A DNA stretch of 64,000 bases from Mariannaea sp. PMI_226 (GCA_024336345.1 JANFOG010000003.1:688501-752500), one strand, 5' to 3'; shown: positions 36,506 through 49,678, numbered from the stretch's first letter. Notes: a model not told the origin generated them from the letters alone. Made by a program: numbers and translations.

Positions 36506-39500
36506 CTAGAGTTCACGTAAGTTAGCGGGCACCTACATGTGGTTCCGGACGTCCCCAAGAAAACGTCTCTGGAGAAAAGTATTCACCATAAAACCGTGCA
36601 GCTCTGCAGTGACCATTTAGAAGCAAAACCAGCGATAGCTCTTACGTAGGCACCTACATATTTACCTAGCAATATATGGGTGACGCTTTTCTTCACTTGT
36701 ACGTCAACGCCAGCTCTGACAGATCACATGTTCTTGAGTTTAGGATTTGGGTTTGGCTGACTAAGAGCCCGAAGTTTACCATTTACCGCAATAGTCAACG
36801 ACTTTATTTTTCGCTGAAGCATCGCCGAATGTCTGTCCTATGAGGTGGATTAGTAGATTCACCCGGTAGTGGCTACAACTCATCGACTCGCAGACTAGCA
36901 TCTCCACCCAAGCTGTGAGATGGCGCTTTGATCTCAACCACCCCCTGTCAAGTGGCTGCGGAATGCTGCCGCCACATCCAAGGCCAAAGGCAACTCGGGA
37001 ACCCCTTTCTGGGGTCCGGACGCTATGGCACGGCTGGCTGACTGGGGGCTTCATATGCACTGTGGGAGTCGAACTGAATTCAATAGCTTCGTTCCAGAGT
37101 TCTGTGAGGGCTCCAGATAAACAACAATGCAATAGCCAGTCGTTCAACCTCATACCTGATAGTTTGCCTTAACCTATTCACTCACCGATGTTGCCGAAAT
37201 CCAACGGAGTATCTGCTGCCTCATGGTCACCTGCAGACCAATAGAGATCACTGGTCGGATATCCGATGCCCTCCCATGGCGATTTAACAGTTTACCAGAA
37301 GCGGTTCAGTCTCCTCTTTTACGAAGTACATCGCAATGCGACCTATCTCCTCCCATACGTTGTGCCTCCTCAACAAAGGACGAACAGCTTTCATATTCGC
37401 CACCCAACTCGCATAAGCGAGAAGCAACTTCATCATCACAAGAATGCTACATAATTAGTACGTACGCTCTTATTCCGTATATATACCCCCCAGGTTGCTA
37501 TGTAAAACCAATTGTGCAGCCTCACTTCCGAAACCCCTAGTTGTTGAGCGCTGAGGTGGGACAATTAATGTCTCCGCTGACTTTACACAACGACACATCC
37601 CAACCATCGACCGATCAAAGAGCTTGCCGCAATTTGACCCCAAGACTCAGGCTCACGCAATAATCTTCCCCGTCGTCCGGGAGCGGCCTCTTCCGCACGG
37701 AGCTTTATCTGCCACTTGAAGGGGAACACCGCCTCTCGTAATCTCTGCATGACTCTTTAGCGTTATGTGTTTGAGGGCTGCATCCTGCCTTCCCCGACAG
37801 ACCAAGTAAACATTCAACAGCAGTATCACTTGTTTTCTTACCACTTGACTTGTAGCGATCTTGTCTGTTCCAGATACGCACGCGGCCGGTTCCATGTGCC
37901 AGTGCAAGATCCCCAAGAGCCAGGGGGCGTCCTGCAGACTAGCCGCAAGCCATCCGTGTGTGCCAAACTAGTGTGTGGCCCACATACTGATGGCGTCTGC
38001 AGTTGGCGGATTCATCTCGCCTTTCAAGAGGAGGGAGGAGACGATAGGGCTAACCTAGAAAAACGTCAAGCCTCCTCCGCATGCAAACTTCATTCGTTAG
38101 CACATGAGCCTAAAGCATTGAGAGGGCGGGGATCGTGCCATGAGGCGGAGCATCGCGGGCTTGACCAAAGATCGAGACCATTCGACCAGGCAATCCTAGG
38201 AGGATCCCCCATCCATCCCGGTAGGACGGACGGGCTAGATTCAACTCCCCACGTCTCATTGATACTACGGTAGATTCCTCTCCTTCCGAGGTTGTCGAGT
38301 GCTGTATCATGAGAAATTGCTCGATCGGTTGCCCTTTTCGATAACTTTTCTCCGCGAGTGAGCCCATCCATGGGTCATCGTCTGGGGTATGTGCAAGATG
38401 GAATCGTCATCAATGCATTTCTTCACTACTAAGATGTGATAAGATATCAAGATCGAGTTGAGAGGGCCTGTTCGACTGGAAAGTGGCATGACAACACCTG
38501 GGGAAGAACCTTGCGACAAATGAAACCTCGCTTTGCCATTCTCTGCCATGATTGGAACGTGCTGTCAAGGAATTTTGGATGCGGGGTTACTAAGACCACT
38601 TTATAACATGCGACTGGAGCAAGCTGTCACTTTTATACATTTGCATGCTGAGCCAAAAGTCGTCGTCACCAAGGATGAGCAGCAATGAAAGTAAGACCAG
38701 GGCTTGACGGTCTTTGTCGGGTATGTTCCCAATTCCGTGACCTATGTTACCCAAATCCTCGGGACCGACAAAAGATTGTGACTGCACTGTTTTCTGGTCG
38801 TTACTCATTTGCAACGAATCGGATGGACTGAAGTGGCAATGCAATTCAATGTCTGGGTCTAGTCTATCAGGGCAAATCTCTCTTGGCATCCTCGGAACGG
38901 GGGATGCTGTGGTCGCCAGGGACTGTGCATTCACTGCTTCTTTCTACCCAAGAGACTAAGATTCGGTCGTCTCAGGTTCACCAGCAGGAAGCCTCAAGAG
39001 GCGTGCATGGAAAATATAATAACTCACTTGCTAGTTAAGTGGTCGACGGCGTGAATGTGGAAACCGTTCAGCACGTGGAATATTGTCTTGGCTGCAAGAT
39101 GTGGAAACAGGCTGAGGGCTTACAACCCTTCTACAGACCCTTGCTGGAGACTGTCTGCGATGTGACGGCGAGGTTTCCCAAAGAAGAAGATGAGCTTTGC
39201 GTCTTTCACTTGCTGGACGAGTAGGGCCACTCTGGGCTCCCCTGCTCGGTCCCAGGAACCGCATGGGAATGCTCTTTTGAGGTTTGGGGGGGCGGGCACG
39301 CAAATCCGACCAGCATAACCCTGGTGTTGACAGTGGAGATACATGACTAGTTGACGCCCGCTCAGAGGCGGACGATCTGCGCTCATCATCCTTGCACCAC
39401 TCGCAACCAGTCACACCGTCGTCTTCTTCTTTCCTGTCAATCCGTGAATCCGTCAATAAGCTCTTTTTATCGTGTGACTGCCTCATCCCAATACTGGGAG

Positions 39501-41772
39501 GCGTGCCGATACCAATATCATTTCGGACCAAGACAGTGTTGGTATTGGCTTATATTATCACAAGCAATACTGAATGGAGATTGAAACCAATATGGCGAAA
39601 GGAGTGAGAAATCATCCAAAAGCTGGAGCCAACTCGCAAATGGGTCGCCCTGACAGCGACACCAAACGAAGGCCCAAGCTTGAGCATGCACAGCACCCAC
39701 GTATGTCCAGGGTGTGCGCATCTGGATTATTGGCTAATCTGGTCTATTCCCCTGTCTCAACTAACCAGCTTGGACTTGCTTTTTGTGTCTGTGGTGTTCG
39801 ATTTGTCTACTGTGTACTCCCGTCTTTTCAAAGACTTCGTGGGCAAAATCATCGTATGAGGTGTTTCGGAGAGGCCGCCGTATCAGGCTTATCATATTAA
39901 GACAGCGAGCTCACTCACTCTCCTCGCACCATGTAGCCCTACGGCACCGAGTTAGAGCTCACCGAACCCAGTGAACCCCATCCGCCGGCCGCGCAACGCT
40001 CTCCCGTTAGAGTGACAGGCAGTTCAAGCGCCAAGAGGAGTGCCAGAAAATACAACCCTGGTCAGTGGACTAGCTGCTGGCGCTGCGCCCCTAAGGCTTA
40101 GGCCTTCGAGGAATGGTCCCGGCAATTGGGAGGCGGACGCCTCGGGCTGAGAGATGACGGTTTTCGGCTGCATGGTGGCGCGCGCTGGCGCTTTCATTGC
40201 AGTTGCTTTTTGCCCTTGGCCGCTCACTGCCGTTAATTATAAGCGGAGCGGCTGAACGCATAGCTCTCGCGAGTGAGCCATTGGAGAGAGGCGGAGGGGG
40301 GTAACAAAACTGCACGCTGGTTTGCGTTGAGAGATTGAGTTGGGCGGAGTGGCTTGCAGGAGAGACGAGGGTCCCATCATCCCCCCCGTCAGCTCTTGAT
40401 CTGAAGAGTGGAGAGGAACGTGCACAAAGTCCCCAAATGGATGTTGGGAACCCCCGACTTGAACGCTGCTAGGCGCCTTCTTGAGAAGTTCCTGTGTACG
40501 GATTAAGACAGAGTCTCGGGATCCTCCATGGAGGACTGATCAGGAGGACGCTGCGGGAAGTCTGCCCCCGCATTCAGTCAGGAGATCCATCACATCACTA
40601 TGTGCCGTTCTCCATGAAGCTTGACCTATCATTAGAGACCCCTTCTTTCTCATAAAACATGGTGTCACTCAGCTGAATGAATTGACAGGATAACCCTTAC
40701 ACGTCAGTCGTCGCGCTAATGCCACTAAAGTCCGACTTCTCGGGGTACACAAAAAGAGCCAGCTATTGATGTCAGGCATGTCTGAAGGGGATTTGACACG
40801 CAACTTGAGATTTCAGGCTTTGGTATTAACTTATAGCATGTATTCAGGAGATGGTATAGTTGTATCCTTCGAAACTGGTGCAATTTGCCATGTACTCTGG
40901 ATCGTGGGCTAACATCAAAGTATCGGGACAAGATGAGGAAAACGGTCCCGGGATACTTGCCGGTCTTCATGATTGAATCGAGATTTTCTTAACGGGGGGG
41001 AATTGCCCCTTGTTTGGCCTTGAGGGGAAAGCTGATCCTTGCTGATATACCCAGCACGGTGAGATTTTCCTCTTCCGCCGCTTGCGGACGGTCTGGCTAT
41101 GGGCGCGTGCCAGGATGGGATCTCTCTCGCGAGAGCCTGTTCTCCCTACTGGGGCCGGCACTTGGTCAGAGGCTTGCGGATACAGATCCACTGGTGAAGT
41201 CAAGAGATGCGCTGAGTTGAATACCGACTAATTTTCGTTTGGCTCCTTGCGAAGAAGAAGGCAATCACGATAATCAGCGCCCGCTACTAGCCAATATTTT
41301 GACTGGTACTGTTTTCCTCACCCATACTTCATGCCAGACGGTGTTGCTCCTCCACTTGAACGGCTGAACAGGGTTGGTCCGCATTTTAGAGAAGGGTCTG
41401 CAACCCTTCCCGCGCAGATGACGAGAAGTGGACTGATTTCTTTGCAACGGCCAGCATCAACGTCACCTCAAACCCCAGACGAGACATTCAGCACAAATCA
41501 CTTTGGAAACTGATCGTCCCGGACCGGCTCAAGAAGGGAGTAGCCCCCCTCCTCTTGCCGACAAACAATGCCAGCGCTTCAAAGCAGCATGGATTTCAAC
41601 ATGGATATCATCCTCCGAGCGTCACGTGGCTCGGTCCCCGCCCAAGCCCGAGCTACGAGGCCTCTTACAAGAGTGTATATGAGCCCATAAGCCTGTACTC
41701 TTGGATATCTGCTTCATCGTCGTCCTCAAGAGCGGGGTTTCCAGTAAAGATTTAAGATCAAGTTTCTATATC

Positions 41773-43455
41773 ATGGATCGTCTGCCTCAAGAAATCTACA
41801 ACGAGATCGGTTCGTATTTTGCAGACTCGGATGAGCAGTCCAGATATGTACTCTCATCACCGCTTGCCGCCAAGCGGTCTGTTCTTTCTACCATCTCCCG
41901 GCCATGGCAGCGGGCTTTCGAGAAACAAACCTTCAGAAAGCTTCGTCTGAAGAGCACTGATCTTGGTAAATTCGACAAGATCGTTACCGGCAATCGCCGT
42001 CGCTTTGTTCGCAGCATTCAGTATATCATCATCCTCCCCGAGTATCCTCTTGATGCCAGAGGTAGCTTCGAACGGGGAGCTGACCGCCAAGCAAACGATA
42101 AAGCATTCACAAATGCCATCAAGGGTCTTTTCGCCACTCTCGGATCATGGGATGATGAGAGACCCGGCAAAGATAGCAGGTACTCGATCAAACTTGAGAT
42201 CGAAGCCGTCTACTCCCCCACAGACGACTCTGCCAGTGATAGTCGTGGTGCACCGCGGCGCATTGAGCGACTTGAGGCTGTCGAGCCTGGGAACTGCGAA
42301 GAGGCCAGTCGTCGAGACTTACAAGACCGTCGTTTCCAGTATTCTTACATCCAACTGCTAAACCCCGACGAGCTCCCAGTGGTGCCAGCCATCACTAGCT
42401 TCAACACAAACGTCATGAAGAGGACACTTGCTCACAGGACCGCTGTGGATATCGCTGCCAAGCTTCCTAATCTTCGCAATGGAAACTGGCTCATGGACGA
42501 TGCTGAACTGCGATATCCGGCCCTGCGCCGAGAGGGCCGGCGCCAACTTGCCGGAGCGGTCCGGGCTGTGCTGCCAAATGCAGCTGCGTTGCAGACGCTC
42601 CATATCTGCATGAGCCAGGACCTCCTTTGGAATCACGCGTGGGTCCCTGCCGACTTAACTGTCGATGGAGAAACGTCCGATTCCCTTGGCCGCGCCATCC
42701 GCGAAAGCACAGCTAACCTCAAGCGCCTGAGAAACCTCACTGTTACAGGATGCTTGGACGAGAGTTTGCTCTGGCCAAACTTCGGCACGAACCTGGTGGA
42801 GCCACTCTTCTGGCAAAGGCTGGAACGCCTCGATATCCAGTTCACAATGACGACGCCGTCCGGAGGGTGGTACTTCCGGGCGCGCCGTCCCGGAGATGAA
42901 GTCAACCTGCCGATTCCTGCCCGTTCCACCTCGCTCATGCCACCCGGACACGGGTACAGCGAGAAGGAGGACGCCGCGGCGGCGCTACGATACTCGGACT
43001 CGGAGAATCAGCGACTCTCCGGTGCATCTATGTGTTTGTTTCGCTGGGTGCCCGACGACGAGAAGATTACACCCCTAATTGAAGCATTTGGGCGAGCATG
43101 TGCTCAGATGCCCTGCCTAAAAGTCGCTTCGCTCACTACCATGATCCACGTCTCGCTGGAGATTGGTCTGGCGCGACAAGTGCCCACACGGTCGCCCTGG
43201 GCAATCTGGTACGCAGCCCCAGGGGAGATGTTTCCGCAGCAGTTCCAGCTTGACCCTGCGTACCGTGTCGACGTTGAGAAGCGTCGAGTACTCTGGGATG
43301 TAAAGGACTGGCAACCCAGCCCTAAACTCCGAAGTACAATGCGGGCGATCGGACGGGAGCGGTATGGAGACGACATTAGAGAAAAGCATGTCGACTTCTG
43401 GGCCTCGGTTATGAAACCCCGTGAGCTTTCTCGGTTCCGGTGTTCGTACTGGTGA
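41773..43455 (+). CDS. F-box-like protein
   Basis: A single 1,683-nt frame encodes 560 residues. The ATG at 41773 is chosen because MDRLPQEIYNEIGSYF starts like fungal F-box proteins (LPxEIxxxI...); upstream in-frame codons look non-coding. The first 45 or so residues form the presumed F-box, which would bind Skp1 in an SCF ubiquitin ligase. After it come conserved-looking blocks such as SRPWQRAFEKQTFRKL, LPNLRNGNWLMDD and MPCLKVASLTTMIHVS, like the leucine-containing substrate-recognition part of large fungal F-box families. No intron is apparent. Substrates are unknown. Such genes are often lineage-specific and expanded, which fits its position next to a long gene-poor stretch. Confidence 0.85.
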   Translation: MDRLPQEIYNEIGSYFADSDEQSRYVLSSPLAAKRSVLSTISRPWQRAFEKQTFRKLRLKSTDLGKFDKIVTGNRRRFVRSIQYIIILPEYPLDARGSFERGADRQANDKAFTNAIKGLFATLGSWDDERPGKDSRYSIKLEIEAVYSPTDDSASDSRGAPRRIERLEAVEPGNCEEASRRDLQDRRFQYSYIQLLNPDELPVVPAITSFNTNVMKRTLAHRTAVDIAAKLPNLRNGNWLMDDAELRYPALRREGRRQLAGAVRAVLPNAAALQTLHICMSQDLLWNHAWVPADLTVDGETSDSLGRAIRESTANLKRLRNLTVTGCLDESLLWPNFGTNLVEPLFWQRLERLDIQFTMTTPSGGWYFRARRPGDEVNLPIPARSTSLMPPGHGYSEKEDAAAALRYSDSENQRLSGASMCLFRWVPDDEKITPLIEAFGRACAQMPCLKVASLTTMIHVSLEIGLARQVPTRSPWAIWYAAPGEMFPQQFQLDPAYRVDVEKRRVLWDVKDWQPSPKLRSTMRAIGRERYGDDIREKHVDFWASVMKPRELSRFRCSYW

Positions 43456-46043
43456 GAGGGGATATTATCCCTAGATACGTGAGAAACACGAGGCATGAAT
43501 ATATTTGTATATGGGAGGGATTTCTTGTGCAGCCTTTTAATGCATTAGCAAAGCGCGCGTTGATGATTTTCGATTTTCGGGCATTAGGGCCATTTCCAAA
43601 TATGAGGAAATAACGGTTTTCTTATCATTTGCGATGATGATTTGTAATTTCTTTTTTTGGCTTTTTTGGGGACAAGCGGAAAGGATCAAACAAGACTGCT
43701 CCATTGAGAGCCTGGGAATTGGTATGGAATTGGTATGGAATGAACTGGAATGAAATGTGTGCCACTGTAGCGTAGCAGCTTTGTCTTTATGTTGAATTTA
43801 GCAAACCCCCTTGTTTATTGTTACTGTTAGCAGAAAGGGGCTTGCCATACCAATGTGGGAAATTTATTGATAAACGAGATGAAAGCCAGCAAGCTGGCTG
43901 ACGAAATAGGCGCCGTGGTGGAAAAGGCGAGGCGTAGCGAAGCCTCTCATGGCTAGCTAGGTGTGACGAATGGATGGAGAGAGTGGACTTCTCGAGAGGC
44001 AAATGTGCCTCCAGGGCTCTCAGGCCATGAGAGGACTATGTTCAACCCGTGGCTGCTGCGGTGTATCGACGACGCTCAAGGTGTTTGTGTTGCTTCTACG
44101 CCCTGTTTTGCACCCCTTGCACTGGAAGACATTGGTCAATGCATTTCACGCGAGCATGGACATGGTGCGTTACAAAGGGCATGAGAGACGCTTTGTTGTC
44201 TCATCTCTTTCTCTCTTACTCTCTCTCCTCTAGCCAACAGTTCTAGACGCTGTTTGCTCTGCTAGCTCGTATGGTTTGCTTGTCCATCTCCAACCGCGTC
44301 AGGGAAGCTTGAGGAATGAATTTTGGCCATTCCAGTCACTGCCCAAGATATACGAGGGGCAAAAATTAGCAAAACTACCCTTTGAGTAATAAAGATACTG
44401 CTTTAATATGTTGAACAACATTTACTTCCAGGCTTCTTGGGCGATTTTACAATCCATCATCCCTTTTGGGCTTAATGTGCGAGTTTGTCACAGATGATAT
44501 GACCGAGAGGCACGGAGATGATAATGGGCATTTAAAAGGGACAGGGTAATGAGTAGTTGATACTGAAACCGTGGCAATGATCCCCCCCCCCCCCCCCCCC
44601 CCTCCTCAGATATACGAACGGGGGAAAGGGGGAGACAAGGTTGTGTCGCTGCAAAGAGGTTTGACTGTCGTTCCGTTACTTAAGTCTTGTGCTGTATTGG
44701 TGACTACTAACAGCTACACATAGCAAGTCTCCATCAACGTGTTTACTTACTCTTCAGCTATAACATACGTGATGTTATGTTGTTATTTTCCAGTTATGTA
44801 TAAGGGATAGGAGCCATTGAACTCAACTCGACACTGCATTTCGTTACGCCTTGTTTAGGATCGCAAAGCTCACGATAGATCCCCGATGGTGCTGGTAAAA
44901 TGAAAGTTCGATATGGGAAGCTAGGAACTATCCATGGTTCTGTATTGAATATATTTGTAGATTTGGAAGTTAGAAGGGTCATTCTTCAATCCCAATTTCT
45001 TGTCACACAGCGCATTGCAAAGGTTGATTCATCAATAGGCTGTCTAGTGGGGGAGATGGCAAACAAAGCCTGATTTGATAGCTGTTAGAGAGTGCATAAC
45101 CGTATTTTTTTTTTTTTTAGAACGCTTTTGCCCGAGATCAAACACACTATTGCCCTAGTACTAAAGAGCATCCTCATTTCGCCAAGGAGAAAAACTATTC
45201 TATCCTGATGTGTGAAAATAGGAGTGAGATTAGAGCTTACATCCTGTTTTATACGAAGTCATAAGATAGACAACAGGTATAGGGTAAGTACGGTGGTAGG
45301 TGGAAACCCTGGAACTGTGGATCTAGTCTGATGGAACTGTAATACAGTACACGCGTGAGCAAAGATACAGGCCAAAGCGCCTTATCTAAGCTGAGTGCAT
45401 TATCCATCCCGTGAACGGTACCTTGACAATGTACCGGTACTTGCCAGCCGAAAAGCCCCCAAAATCCCCGCAGAGGACTTTGCAAAGACTGGGTTCCTCT
45501 CTCCTAAAACGCACTCAACTCGCATTCCGCAAAAGAAAAGCAATAAAGAGAGCATTTGCGCATGATAAAAAGGGAAATAAGTCCAGTGTGGATCTCTTTG
45601 CCAAACGGGGAAATCGAATAACTAGAGCATTTCCTCTCGCCTGGGAGCTGTTTTTGCTTTGTTTCCCTCTTCCCTCTTCATCATCTCGAAGCAGACACAT
45701 ACCCCGAAAAGCTACAAAAACAGCTTTCCCGCCATTTCTCAAAACCTTTGATACACCAACCTAACGACCTACTACTTGCTCACTCGACTGTTGAGCAAAC
45801 CACGAAGTTGGTGGCAACTGGGTGGAAATCAAAGTCATTCCACAAGCACGGATAACAAGAGACAAACAGTCATTGTCTACGTTTTTTGCTTCATTGGGCG
45901 TCACACAGCTACTTTGTCATCTGCCTGCCGTTCTGAGACAACGCAATAACGAAAACAAACAAAGAAGAAATAACGACAAAAGGGCATCATCTCGCCTTAC
46001 CTTAGTCAAACCCTCAAAACTACCAATTCTCAGCCCCAAAAAA
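43456..46043. other. intergenic: F-box 3' flank and copper transporter promoter
   Basis: No gene seen. It contains a direct repeat GGAATTGGTAT (two units near 43715-43738), a 21-base C run (44582-44602) and a T run near 45107-45118. The final 500 nt are A-rich and C/T-rich, and probably form the leader of the copper transporter gene. Confidence 0.5.
44582..44602. repeat. poly(C) homopolymer, 21 bases
   Basis: An uninterrupted run of 21 C bases, the longest homopolymer in the window. The complementary G run can form quadruplex structure. Confidence 0.92.
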
Positions 46044-46674
46044 ATGAGCCTCTTCTTCTCCCGCCGTCACATGGACATGGACATGGACTCGGGCGCAGGC
46101 ATGGATGTCGTCTTCCAGACTGTCCGAGCTACGCCCCTCTACTCGACTGCCTGGACCCCCTCGAGCGAAGGCACCTACGCTGCCACCTGCATCTTCCTCG
46201 TGGTGCTGGCCACCATCGGCCGTTTCCTGCTCGCCTTCAAGGCCGTCCAGGAGGCGCGCTGGCTGGACCAGGAGGCCAAGCGTCGGTACGTCGCCGTCAG
46301 CGGTAAGGCGCCCCTCTCCGAGCGCATCTCCACGTCCTCCGACGCCAGCCAGATGACCCTATCCGCCAACGGGCTCGAGGAGACGGTCATGGTCGTGCAG
46401 AGGAAGCGCAGCGCCGTGAGGCCCTGGAGGTTCAGCGTCGATCCGGTTCGCGCTATCATTGATACCGTATTGGCTGGAGTGGCATATCTCCTGTAAGCTT
46501 TGTTCCCTCTCTTCCCACTATCATAACCCCCCCAGTACGGGTTCGACTAACACGACTGGTTGTAGAATGTTGGCAGTCATGACATTGAACGTTGGCTACT
46601 TCCTGTCAATATTGGCTGGTGTCTTCGTTGGCAGTCTCGCTGTTGGCCGATACGCCCAAAACCCAGAGCATTAG
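46044..46674 (+). CDS. Ctr-family copper transporter
   Basis: Exons 46044-46492 and 46566-46674 flank a 73-nt intron and give 185 residues, usual for the family. The N-terminus has clustered methionines (M10, M12, M14, M20 in HMDMDMDSGAGM), the copper-collecting region. The first membrane segment is about 44-65. A cytosolic loop of about 70 residues follows, with a basic QRKRSAVRPWRF stretch. Transmembrane 2 carries the diagnostic MxxxM (M151, M155), and transmembrane 3 the GxxxG packing motif (G168, G172). Ctr proteins form trimers that move Cu(I) into the cytosol from outside or from the vacuole. The short Met-rich end is closer to low-affinity or vacuolar Ctr2/Ctr3-like members than to long Met-rich surface ones. 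The ATG at 46044 is the first matching the family start. Confidence 0.92.
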
Positions 46675-49600
46675 AAGAGAGAAACCATTGGCAACACACG
46701 TGACGATTCATGCTCATTTTTTTGCTTGTCCGACATAGCCTACGAGTATCATGCATAAGAAGCGGGGGGGTTTTTGCGAGGCGTACGGTTTCTTGTTTCC
46801 TTCTATGGTGGATTTTACATGGCGTTTGGCGACCTACAGCTCATGATTGTGCGTTTTATTGTTATTCTTTTTATCCCCTTTTGCATAGAACGAACGACTA
46901 CAATGGGTAACAATAAAAAATATCAATTCCAAGTCATCGAGAAGCCGTGATGGTTTTGCTGTCCAACACAAAACGTAAGGTGAGATGCTTGTGAGGTATG
47001 TACCTCAGGTAGAGGTACATGAGTTTCGTCTCAAAAGCCATTGGGAAATGTGGAGGGGAAACCTTCTCAAACTTGCTCACCAAACAACTCCTCACTTTGC
47101 TCCTTGTGGGCTTAGCTCACGACTCCGACCCTCCCTCCCCACAGCAAAGTGTCGAATGCCCCCGGGAGGCCGGGAGGCCGGGATGCCGCGAGGCCGGATG
47201 CCGGAAGTCCGGTCATCAATCATCAATCATCAGCAATCTGATAACTAAGCACTAGTTATGTTACCATATTAAGGAAATCGACTCTTTACTGGACTACCGT
47301 TGGGTTTGTTGGGCTGAGAGTAGTTGTGAAGGGTCTTTTTTGCTACATGCTGAGATCAACTGATGGCTCATTAGGCTGCCGAGATTGACGGTCCCAGGTT
47401 GACTCGAGTATAGCAATTGCTGGCTCCAATTGATACGGCCAACATTGAGATGAAACATGATTACGTCGTCATGTAATTGCCGATCTGCTGTGTGATTGAC
47501 CACCCCGCATGTTTTCACCTGCTGAAATCTATCATCTAAACGGAAAGCCTGCTTTGAACGAAGAAAATACACAGAGTTGAGCTGCTTGGGGGGTCAATAC
47601 CGATATCGCATTTTGCGCTGACGACCTTGTCTAGCGATGAGTGGAAGTGGAAGTATATATTTATAGATATATATATGTATGTGTGTGCGTATGCGTGTAT
47701 CATACATATCTCCCAAACACCAAAAGGCTATCTGATTACTTGGCATATAAAAGAAGAAAAGGTTCACATATGCATACTTCCTCTCTCGTTGAGTAGTCAA
47801 TCAATCAATCAATCAATCAACTGAAATCCCCTGCATGAGTTCTATACCTTCTATCTCCCCTACCGTTTCCAAACTCATACCCACATCACCAAAACAATGG
47901 CCCGTTTTACACCTTTCTCATGCAGCAAACAACTTCCACATACAAACTCCCCCAAAAATATGTTCCTCCTCCATGCTTCATCCCTGATCCTCTTTCTTCT
48001 CTTCTCTCCCCAAATAAATCCTTCACCTTCAATCCCGTCCAAATACATAATATCACCTTGCATTCCCCCATTTATAAATCCTTCATCCTTTTCAATCCAG
48101 CGTCCACTCCCCCACCAAGGGCACCACCCCCCCTCTTCTGTTTTCCTCCCTTCCCGCCCCAAACAAGGAAAAGCTCCCCCTGATGCTAGAAAATTCCCAT
48201 CCCATCCCTCTTTCAGTCCGCCAGAACCACCAAACCGCTTCCGTCCACGTCATCAACGGGAAGCCCATAAAAAAAACAAAGAGACTTCTAAAATAAAACA
48301 AACCACCTTACTCCTTGTTTTTGGATCTTACCCGTATAGTACAGAAAAAGGAAAAAAAATTCAAAAAGAAAAAAAAAGGGCAGTCACACACCTCTATCTT
48401 ACCAATCATCTTCGCCGTAGATCCCAAATCCGGTAAGAAGAAACGCTTCAACACCTCCCACCCGCCACCAACATGATCTTCCTTCACCCCCCCTTCCTTC
48501 CTTTCCCTCTTTTGCAACCATATCCCGTCCCCCACGTTACGAAACAGTTCAAGCCTTTCCTTTTTTTCCTTTTTTATTTATTTTTATTTTATTTCTCACG
48601 AACCATCACTAGGATCCCCGACGCATAGACAGCTTCAAGCTCATTGCCTCATTAGGAAGTCTATCCTGCGATCTTATTTCTCATGTCTTGGCTCCAGACA
48701 TCTGATAGTTTGGCGTTTTTTGACAACAAGGATAATCATAGAGCATGCACCACGTAAATAACCCACCACAAATCACTTCTCATACAGGCACAATTACTCT
48801 CAACCAAGGAAATTTTTTGGTTTCTTCTATGACAACATGATCATACACACGAGAGGCCACCCCAACAACACAGAGACCCTGCTACACCCACTACCATTAT
48901 CTTAACACAGGTAGACGAAAGAGGCAAGACAGCAGATTGAGTCATATCATAGGTTCAGGGAAAATGAAGGTAACGGGCTCTGTGAAGGGTTCAAAGGAAA
49001 AAAAAAAAAGTCCGTTGTCTCTTGGCCCGTGATAGATTCGTCAAGTCCACTCCGAAGTTAGCATCCATAATAACAATTCATGCCCTCGTTTGTCCCCCTC
49101 CCTCCCTATCCCACCGCAAAACCCAATGGTGAACCCACGAGCCAGATATGCATTCCGACGCCACCCACCTGGTGGTCCGAACAACTTTGCGCGAAAATGC
49201 TGCAGGATGAGAATACACTTTTTCAAATGACCTCGACCTCGAATACGGGATAAAGCAGAAATCACCCAAGGCCAGTTCCGGGCACTCGAGGTTGCTCAAC
49301 GTAGGTGCCAGTCCCCCCTCCTCCCAAGGCACCAGACCCAAACCCGTCAAGAACGCATCATCAATCAGACCGATTATTCTTGGTAGTTGCCCCGACGGAC
49401 TGAGCAAGCCAAGATTATGAACCCCTTTCGCACCAGTCTTCGAGACCTACAAGGCCTAGACCGTCAACTGTTGCGGGGGGAAGAAATAAATAGAGAATGA
49501 AAACCAATGGAAAATGCAAGTGGCAAATCAACGCCAAATCAACGCCAAATCACTAGGACCTCGCAAATTCGTGACTGTCCTACGGGACGCGCAAGGTCGA

Positions 49601-49678
49601 GAAGCAGCATCTCAGGAAAGCATTGAGTGCCGGGTATCAGAGACCAAATGGTTGCCTTGAAAAGCTTCATATGTCTTT
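46675..49678. other. intergenic between two convergent genes
   Basis: No gene supported. It holds a GGCCGGGA-like tandem at about 47160-47215, a TCAA repeat (47797-47820) and long C/T- and A-rich tracts (47900-48600). The C-rich open frame at 47897-48436 starts with ATG but is low in complexity and is left out. Part of this will be the 3' untranslated regions of the copper transporter and mcm1. Confidence 0.5.
47797..47820. repeat. TCAA tetranucleotide microsatellite
   Basis: Six units of TCAA in noncoding DNA. Confidence 0.9.

Larger units (their letters stand above)
26041..41772. other. 15.7-kb gene-poor region between divergent zinc-finger and F-box genes
   Basis: I find no gene I can support. 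26,041-27,600 should include the leader and promoter of the zinc-finger gene. Homopolymers occur at 29848-29865 (18 A) and 34583-34595 (13 C). Between about 34 and 41 kb there are short, protein-like open segments without partners, the best being 36219-36505 on the minus strand, which follows a CTAAC...CTCTAG acceptor signal. These may be gene remnants. TACGGAGTA or its complement recurs (about 29133, 31420, 35768). The spacing is unusual for a fungus. Confidence 0.5.

Noticed and set aside
37767..38273. 168-codon plus-strand frame
   Set aside because: It starts at GTG, has no family resemblance, and a competing frame on the other strand is equally open; not supportable.
47897..48436. ATG-initiated 179-codon frame
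   Set aside because: It is low-complexity Pro/Ser/Lys sequence from C/T- and A-rich noncoding DNA, with no domain or intron support.
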